From Doryteuthis pealeii (lineage: Eukaryota; Mollusca; Cephalopoda; Myopsida; Loliginidae), in the NCBI GenBank assembly GCA_023376005.1, contig CM042138.1, positions 95,873,880 through 95,937,879 on the forward strand: 64,000 bases of DNA. Reading direction: 5' to 3'. A program made the translations under genes and the position numbers. The notes below the pieces were generated by a model that did no database searches, was not told where the DNA came from, and worked only from the letters and a program-made list of their open reading frames with translations. Positions 55,856 to 64,000 of the stretch are shown here, in pieces. Numbering within the stretch: the stretch's first letter is position 1; every line of letters begins with the position of its first letter.

Positions 55856-56794
55856 ATTATTTTATAATTGTAACTTACGAAATGATTCGTGAGGAAAATT
55901 TTTATTATGAATTCCTTCAACCATTGCATATCAAAGTTCAGTTGTTTGACTATTAAACTGAGGTTGCCAGACTGGCGGTTCATTCATGCCCTAACTTCAC
56001 ACATGCAACGGTTAGACAATGGGGGAAAAGCTTTATAGTAATATTTCGATAACATTAATATTGATTTTATGAATCACATTCACGATTCCAAACAGTTCGT
56101 CGATAACGAATCCGGTTACAATTGTGGCTCGAATCCAGGTAATCACATTCGAATGCCAGTTTTTTGTTTAATGTAGCCACGCCCACACGTGTGAACTGGT
56201 GCGATATTGAATAAAAAACAATAGAAAAAAATAAAAAAATAAATAAAAAATAAAATACCAAACAAGTTTTTGCAACGCCATCGTCTGCCATGCTTATACC
56301 CTGATGCATAAATAGACGGGTCCACACGTGAACGATGTCTGCGCATGCGCGACTGATAGCGGATAGCACAAAAGTCTGTCCATTCCCGCTTCAGAATGTA
56401 TTGTGCTTTTAGATTGTTAAGTTAAAAATGTGAAGCTTTTAATCAAGTGTCACTTCCACTTTGGATCCGTAGCCAATATATTGGAGCTACATTTACCAAT
56501 TATTGGAAAATTTGTATTATATTTCAAAAAGCAAAACTGGATTTTGATTGATGATCTATCTATCTATCTATCTATCTATCTATGATTTCAATACCGTAAG
56601 TGCTTTTGAATTGAGATGTTTGATGTCCAGGGAAACTGAGGTTTTCTTTCATGTACCTTGAAATCATTCCGATACAAAATCTATCTATCTATTCTATCTA
56701 TCTATCCCACAACATACACCACACACACAATAGTATATATATATATATACAACTGGATGGTATTATACAGAAATTAGAAACCAGTTTCGCATTA

Positions 56795-57290
56795 CCTTGG
56801 TAGTAATATCTAATCTACAGGAAAGTGATGTCAATATACGCATAGAAAGGTTTTTGAGCAGCTTATAGAGGAGATTATTCGAACCATATGGGAATTCTGA
56901 TTGTCTCTGATAAGATTAAAAGTTGATGAATCTTCAAGCTTTAGCTGTGTCAGTTGCCTAATTTTATGGCGTCACCACCTGGACTTTAACGAAAGATTTT
57001 GAAAAGAAAAGTAGATGGGAATTACCCACAAGGATGCTGCGTACTGCCTTGAAACAAGGCATCATCCTACAACAAGCAGCTGTACGGCCACTTACCTACT
57101 ATCACACAAACAATTGAAATAAGAACAACCATGACATGTAGGCATTGCTGGAGAAGCAGACGGAACATTACAAAGTGACGTTTCTCCTGTGTACCACTCA
57201 CATAAGAACCACACGAGTAGGTCGACCGGCAAAAACTTATATTGATCAGCTCTTATGGATACTGAATTGCCGTGAAGAGGGCGGTGTTAG
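56795..57290 (+). pseudogene. LINE RT C-terminal relic
   Basis: It follows the LINE block from 'AVVxSxLL' to 'HPTTSSC', 'YGHLPTITQTIEIRTT', 'HCWRS' and 'GRPAKTYIDQL' with many frameshifts. Part of the foldback left arm. Confidence 0.6.
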
Positions 57291-57318
57291 AGCGATGACC
57301 AATTAGGGAAACAAGTAC

Positions 57319-57381
57319 GAGAGAGAGAGAGAGAGGGAGAGAGAGAGGGGGGGAGGGAAGAAAGGAGAGAGAGAGGGGGAG

Positions 57382-57426
<45 letters not shown>

Positions 57427-57535
57427 GAAAATCCGACTTTTATGATGATGATTAGGATGGTGATTTATCTATCTATCTATCTATTCTATGTCTTTCGTAT
57501 ATCTTATCTATCAATCTATCTATCTATCTCTTGGT
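57319..57535. repeat. (GA)n and (ATCT)n microsatellites
   Basis: GA-rich tract at 57319-57422, followed by (ATCT)n at 57465-57530; mirrored at 59510-59705. Confidence 0.92.
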
Positions 57536-57589
57536 CCAATAAATTTAGGTATTAAAGGTACTGACATGTTTGATGTCCAGCGGCAACAC

Positions 57590-57870
57590 AAAACATCTTC
57601 ATTGTACCTGACCACTATTTCCCATACAAATAACTTTCCCAACCCTGTCAGCGAGGCGTAGAATACGCTGACTATATCCCATGCGAGAGTAAGACACCCC
57701 CCCCGACACAAAAAGGTGTTCTAGATATGATAATAAAACTACAATCTAATGGTAAAAACTCCAGTTATGAAGGCCTGGGGATTGAGGAGTATCCTTCATT
57801 ACCATTTACTCCTAGTCCAATCAGGTCCGTAGTGGTAGGTAGTACCTTGTAAACTTTTTTGCCTACTTTA
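57590..57870 (-). repeat. Dispersed repeat, family B
   Basis: Degenerate inverse copy ('AAAACTCCAGTTATGAAGGC', 'GTGGTAGGTAGTACCTTGTA'). Mirrored at 59160-59345 in the right arm. Confidence 0.55.
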
Positions 57871-59598
57871 AACCGCTCAAATGGCTCCTCCACCACATCC
57901 AAGCAAAGCTACAAAAAAACTGATGGTTGTTAATTATAATTGAACAGAAGGATTCAGATTACAATAATAATTTATTCAAATAGAAATCAGTTTCTGAGGT
58001 GGAATAAATAGTGAACTTTTTAATTATCCACCCAACAGGTAAAAAAAATTACGAGAAAATTTGGTACAGCTGTTGGGGAAATTTGGTTAAGGCAAAAGTC
58101 CCATCTAGGGTGAAATAAGACCTGTTAAAAATGATTTAGTATTCATAAAAATACCGTTGATGCATACAACTATATTTGCACAACAGTGAATTGTTTTTTT
58201 TAAGTATTTCCTATTCAAAAAGTTAAAAACTAGTCATTTTATTTGTAATCGTAAAACCAAGAAAAAAAAACAGTACAAGGTGGTCCGAAAGTCTTTGGTC
58301 ATTCAACAAATATAATTTGTTAGAGTTTAAATAATTATATAATTACAACCTGAAATTCTAGAAAACAATTTAATTATTAAGAAATTTTCAGGTAAAATAA
58401 TGCATGACATATATTATGGAAAGCTAAAACAATTATGTAGCGAGAACAAGACTCGCAGATCACGATAAATTAGGCATGAGTAAATCGATACACTATAAAT
58501 TACATTATACTCTTATTGGACTGAAAATTGCTCTTTCACTAAAAGTAAATGTATTATAGTTGTATCGATTTTACTCCATGCTTTATTATCGTTGATTCTG
58601 CGAGTCTTGTTCTCGCTAATATTGTTTAGCTTCTAATATATGTCATGCAATTATTTTACCTGAAAATTTTCTTTAATAATTAAATTTTTTCTAGAATTTC
58701 AGGTTTGTATTTATATAATTATTTTTAACCCTCTACAAATTATTATTTTGAATGGACAAGACTTTCGGACCACCTTGTACTGCTTTTTTTTTCTTGGTTT
58801 ACGTTCACACAATAAACATGACTAGTTTTACTTTTGATAGGGAATACTTAAAAAACCATTCATCTGTGTGCAAATATTAGTTGTATTGGATCACGTATTT
58901 TATGAAATTACTAATTCATTTTTAAACAGGTCTATTTCACCCATAGGATGGGACTTTGCCTACCAAATTTCCCCAACAGCTGTACTCTAAATCGGTATTT
59001 TTTTACCTGTATGGTGGATAATTTCAAATTGGTTCATCTATTTATCACCTCATGAACTGATTCTATGAATTAAAGTTATTATGTAAAACCTTCTGTTCAA
59101 TTATAATTAACAAACCATCAGTTTTACTGCGGGGGGGAGAGCCATTGTGATCGGTTTTTAAAAGTAGGCAAAAAGTTTACAGGTACTACTACCACTACGC
59201 GACCCTGATTGGATCCTCTATATAATGGTAATGAAAGGATATTTCTACAATCCCCATGCTTCGTATAATGTATGTGTTTACCTATATGGATGTAGTTTAT
59301 TATCATATCTAGAACACCTTTTTGTGTCGGGGGGGGTGTCTTACTCCTTCGATGGAATAGTCTTGGCTACTTGACGCCTCGCTGACCAGGGTTGGAAGTA
59401 TTTGTATGGAAAGTGCAGTACATTAAGAGTATTGTGTGCCTTGCGGCATCATATACATTGTCATACAACTTTTAAGTACTAAATTTATTGGTACCAATGA
59501 GATTATATAGATAGATGATAGATAGATACGAAACAGAGCATAGATAGATTAGATAGTAAGATAAATCACCATCTATCATCATCAAAAGTCGGATTTTC

Positions 59599-59639
<41 letters not shown>

Positions 59640-59739
59640 CCCCCCCCTCTCTCTCTCTTTCTTCCTCCCCCCCCCCTCTCTCTCTCTCTCCTTCCCTTCT
59701 CTCGTCACTTGTTCCTATATGGTCATCGCCTAACACCCC

Positions 59740-60205
59740 GTTCTCACTGGCATCAGATCTCATACAGAGCTGGCAATAAAGTGCCGGTCGACCTACTCCT
59801 GGTGGTCCAGGATGTGTACATAGTGGGAGATACTGTGTCACTTGGTAATGTTCGTCCTGCTTCTCCAGCAGTGCCTTACATGTCATGTTTGTCACAGTGA
59901 TAGAAAAGGGCCGACAGTGCTGTTGTAGGATGATTGGCTTGTTCAAGGCAGTATCGCAGCATCCTTGTGTAATTCCCATCTAACTTTCTTTTCAAACTTT
60001 CGTTAAAGTTCCAGTGTGACGCATACATTAGCCACTGACCACAGCTAAAGCTTGAAAGAATTTTATCACTTTATCTTATCAGAGACATCAGATTTCCCAT
60101 ATGGTCGATAATCTCTCTATAGCTGCTCAAACCTTTCCTTATGCGTATTATTGACATCACTTTCTGTAGATGAGATATTTACTACAAGGTATTGCGAACT
60201 GGTTT
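59740..60205 (-). pseudogene. LINE RT relic, mirror copy
   Basis: Inverse of 56795-57290; the ORFs on this stretch are shadows. Confidence 0.55.
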
Positions 60206-61162
60206 ACTAATTTCTGTATAATACCAAAATCAGTTGTTTATATATATCTATATTATGTGTGTTTGTGTGTTGTGTGTGTGGATAGATAGATAGATAAGAT
60301 AGAAGATTTTGTATCGGAATGATTTCAGGTACATGAAAGAAAAACCTCAGGTTTCCCTGGACATCAAAACATCTCAAATTCCAAAAGCACTTACGTTATT
60401 GAATCAATAGATAGATAGATAGATAGATAGATAGATCAATCAATCAAAATCCAGTTTTTTGCTTTTGAAAATAATTACCAAATTTCTCCAAATTGGTAAT
60501 GTAGCTCCAATATATTGGCTACGGGATCCAAGTGGAAGTGACACTTCGATATAAAAGCTTCACATTTTTAACTTACAATCTAAAAGCACAATACATTCTG
60601 AAGCGGGAATGGACAGACTTTTGTGCTATCCGCTTCAGTCGCGCATGCGCAGACATCGTTCACGTTGTGGACCAGTCTATTTATGCATTCAGGGATAAGC
60701 ATTGCAGACGATGGCGTTGCCAAAAAACTTGTTTGTATTTTTATTTTTTATTTATTTTTTTATTTTTTTCTATTGTTTTATTTCAATTATCGCCACCAGT
60801 TCACACGTGTGGGCCGTGGCTACCATTTAAAACAAAAAAACTGGCATCGAAATGTGATTACCTGGTGGATTCGAGCCACCAATTGTAACCGGATTCGTTA
60901 TCGACGAACTGTTTGGAATCTGTGAACTTGTGATCATAAAAATTCAAATATTAATGTTATCGAAATATTACTATAAAGCTTTTCCCCCATTGTCTAACCG
61001 TTTGCATGTGTGAAGTTAGGGCATGAATGAAACCGCCAGTCTGGCAACTCCAGTTTAATAGGTCCAAACAACTGAACTTTCATATGCAATGTTTTGAAGA
61101 ATTTCCATTAATAACAAATTTTCCACACGAATCATTTCGTTAAGTTACCAATTATAAAATAT

Positions 61163-61435
61163 AGTGCATTTTTAGCTCAGTCGGGTAGAGCACTTTGCCT
61201 AGGAATCGCAAAGGTTCCTGTTCGATATCGGCCCTCGCCAACAGACGTATGAGTAGCACAGGGATCTGTCGCTTTAAATGAGGAGCTGATGGTAGGGTGA
61301 TGGCCTCCACCTCAGATGCAAAAAACAATCTCCTTGGTCTATCTAGTGTTAGCTAAAAAAAGGGAATAGACCTCCCTCGCTGCTGGGCTGATGTTGATAT
61401 GTAGGCCACTCCGTCGACTTTATTTTTTAACTTAT
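61163..61435 (+). repeat. tRNA-derived SINE, family A (mirror copy)
   Basis: Inverse of the 55608-55855 SINE with extra bases (for example TTTTTAGCTCAGTCGGGTAG, GCAAAGGTTCC). The head still shows A and B boxes. Confidence 0.88.
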
Positions 61436-61874
61436 ATATTATATATATATATATTATTAAACTATATATATATATATATATATAGGAGAGAGAGAAGAGA
61501 GAGAGAGAGGAAGAGAGAGAGATTTCTTGAGACCTTCTCGGTGAATCCTGGGTAGTCAACTTCTGCTACTGCTATCAAACCCGCTCCTACGTATATATAG
61601 TATATTCGTTATTATTTCGACTCATTTCATTAGTTATTTATCTATTCCTATAATCTACGAATTCAAGTGTAAGAAAAATGACGGTAACATGACGTTTTAT
61701 TTACCTTTTTTATTCTTAATATTTCGAGATGAGGATCCCTTAACTTTCAGAAGATTTCTGAAAGGCTAAGTCTGATCTGTTAGCTTCTGTTGTATTGCTG
61801 GTTGATATCTTGTGTGTATGTGTGTTATGTGTAAAGTCTCTCTCTCTCTCTTCTCTCTCTCTCTCATTTCTCTC

Positions 61875-61974
61875 NNNNNNNNNNNNNNNNNNNNNNNNNN
61901 NNNNNNNNNNNNNNNNNNNNNNNNNNNNNNNNNNNNNNNNNNNNNNNNNNNNNNNNNNNNNNNNNNNNNNNNNN
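61875..61974. other. Assembly gap (100 N)
   Basis: Exactly 100 N, the usual placeholder for a scaffold join of unknown size. It sits inside a (CT)n run at a contig end. Confidence 0.99.
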
Positions 61975-64000
61975 TTTTCACATTATTCGGCATATTGAAG
62001 CTCTTAGCCACTTTCATAGGAATATATCATTTAGACAAATTTTATATAATTTTGGAAAAAAAGCCCACTCCAATTAAAGGTAATTTTAACTCAAAGTCGA
62101 ATTGATAGTATCCAACAATGCTGCCGAAAAATAATGATTGTCACTGATATCATTGCCAATGAGAACAGAGAATATAATCTATAGTAGAAAGCTTAAACCA
62201 AGAAAGAAATTATAATTTCAAGGTCATCTTATTCTTAATAGGTTTGGTATGTTCTTTATGCTTGTGTTGTGAATTTTGATATTGTATGTATGAATAAGTA
62301 AACGTAAGATATCATCTTTTTTTTTATAGCATTTACATATAATTGCATAAATGCTTCAATGAATGTAAGTATTGAAGAATGTAATTACCATGTTTATGAA
62401 ATAATGTACCCACATCTTTTCATTTGTTAACATTGAAATAATTGTAAATCATATCATCGATATGCAGGGTCGAGACATTCATTATATATTTTTAATATGT
62501 TATTTCCATCGTTTTCTTTTACATTTAGTTAATGTTAATATTTTTATACTTCAATTTTATATAGATTATTGGTTTTGGACTCCTAGTTTATTAGATAGGT
62601 TTTACGATATTTTATTTCAGATTAATCCCATATAAAACAAAAAACCAACACAAAACAAAAACACAAAAAATTTAACAAGTCTGACTTAATATAAATAGCA
62701 AAGATTTGTATTTTTGGCCAATTAATTATTGGCTAGTATGGCAGTTTGATTCAAAAGTTTGGGTGACTCTCAGCAGACTGTTTGCTGTCTTTTACATATG
62801 CTAGATAGCCCAGTTTGTCCTTTATTTCATTCACAATTTAATAAGAGACATAATGCGATTTATGCTTATTTCCCAAGGCAGAATATTGAACCCAAACAGC
62901 CTTGCTGAAATTTTGAAGCTTATTGCTAATTTCAATTTTCATTTGACCACTGTATGTCACTCAACACTTGCATTGATATATATATATATATATATATATA
63001 TACTATAATATCGCTTCACACACACATGCACACACTTCATAGATTAGAAAATACAATTTATATTTATTTTATTTTTTGTCTCTTTTTAAAGCACCATGCA
63101 ATTGGACATATTAACTTATGTTGCACAGATCTAACAATGATAGATAAGGCAATTATTACCCCATCATCAATTCTGTCTCTCTGGCTTCCAAATCTAATGC
63201 TACATGATATACAAGAGTGTAACTGCTTAGTGGAAAGAGAAGTCTACACAGTAACAACCAGTTGGTCAGTGAAACCATCCTTGACTAACACTCGGGCTTC
63301 CTCTGCATTACACCAAGCTGGTTGCTAGCATTTGACCCTTTAATATTCTTCAAGCCACACCCTCGCTACCAGTATCCTTATGGACTGTACTGATCTGACA
63401 GAGAACGATAACCAACAAGGTAGCAATGACAAGCTACCCCTTGCTGTAGCTGGCTTCCTGATCCTTAACGACTAAATATGGCCGAGTATAGACTTTTGAA
63501 TCATGCTATTCTCTTTATATATGAACATTATACATTAATTTACTTTCTTATCATATCATCATACCCTCATTCGTCACCAACTGAAAGTGAAGTCAACTTT
63601 AGACAATGGATTGCTATTGACAATTCTCCAAGTGTAGCCATATCAGTACTTACTGTTATAGCCTGCACCACTTAGACTTTAATGAAACATTCTGAAGAAA
63701 CAAGCTTAGCTTGGGAACTAACACAAGGATTGCTGCATGTGACCTTGTGTGCAAAATCCTGAGAAGCAGCACCAACAAAACAATAGCTGATATGGCCATT
63801 ACGTTCCATCTCACTCAAAGCATCAAAAATAAGATGAGGCAAGACAGCTGGTGAAGTAAGGAAAAACTGGATAAGGCAATGTTATCTTTTGACTCCTACA
63901 CATGGACAACACCATGTTGACTAACCAAGGCAAACAATTTACATTCCTTAGCTCTTGTGCAGACACTGCCAAAGATAGGGTGGATGCACATCTTGATGTA
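61975..64000. repeat. Insertion-rich second copy of 9318-11262
   Basis: Collinear with 9318-11262 over its full length to the window end, but with many one- to few-base differences, mostly insertions. It repeats the same SINE, TA/CA microsatellite and LINE relic (63590-64000). Likely a low-quality duplicate contig. Confidence 0.92.

Larger units (their letters stand above)
55207..58515. repeat. Foldback, left arm (~3.3 kb)
   Basis: Inverted match to 58545-61838: for example 'TTACACATACACACATACCA' here, the AAATCCGACTTTT junction of the GA tract (57428), 'GGTGGTCCGAAAGTC' (58280), a family A SINE, a LINE relic and (GATA)-type runs, all in mirrored order. Confidence 0.92.
58545..61838. repeat. 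Foldback, right arm (insertion-rich mirror)
   Basis: Inverse complement of 55207-58515 with many single-base insertions and substitutions relative to the cleaner left arm. It runs to the contig end at 61874. Confidence 0.92.

Noticed and set aside
56067..56369. 100-aa ORF with a mirror copy at 60623-60925
   Set aside because: The repeated ORFs are the two arms of the foldback; they contain a poly-Phe/Ile low-complexity core and no domain.

Overview
The window looks like intron-rich, AT-rich, repeat-dense animal DNA, most likely from a cephalopod mollusc (octopus-like). The basis is three distinct tRNA-derived SINE families, mariner, Penelope-like and LINE relics, many (TA)n, (GATA)n and (CA)n microsatellites, and short exons with GT-AG or GC-AG introns. 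The species call is inference; no marker gene fixes it.

The only host gene I can support is the 3' end of an UNC93-like (major-facilitator-like) membrane protein on the + strand. It has a frameshifted exon at 30-161, an intact exon at 26253-26384 and an intact terminal exon at 27953-28197 with the stop codon. The first two join in phase (Gly codon split 1/2) across a ~26.1 kb intron with an apparent GC donor. The second intron is 1568 bp, GT-AG. Earlier exons lie upstream of the window.

The long intron holds SINEs, a mariner-derived 450-bp element, LINE 3'-end relics, and a 3.8 kb tract (17031-20837) that is almost pure pyrimidine on the + strand with sharp edges. Downstream of the gene (28.2-55 kb) I see no host gene. 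There are nested mobile elements: a Penelope-like element split by a near full-length mariner (38438-39671), a short non-autonomous LTR retrotransposon (47515-49551) with a paralogous empty site at ~50.13 kb, several palindromic MITE-like elements, an RNase-H-type LINE 3' end, and LINE RT relics.

The right end (55.2-64 kb) looks like assembly trouble. A ~6.6 kb near-perfect foldback is centred near 58.53 kb; its right arm carries many small insertions. It runs to a contig end and a 100-N scaffold gap (61875-61974). The sequence after the gap is an insertion-rich second copy of 9318-11262. These parts should not be read as independent biology until checked against reads. Most open reading frames in the window, including all long ones in the pyrimidine tract, are judged non-coding.
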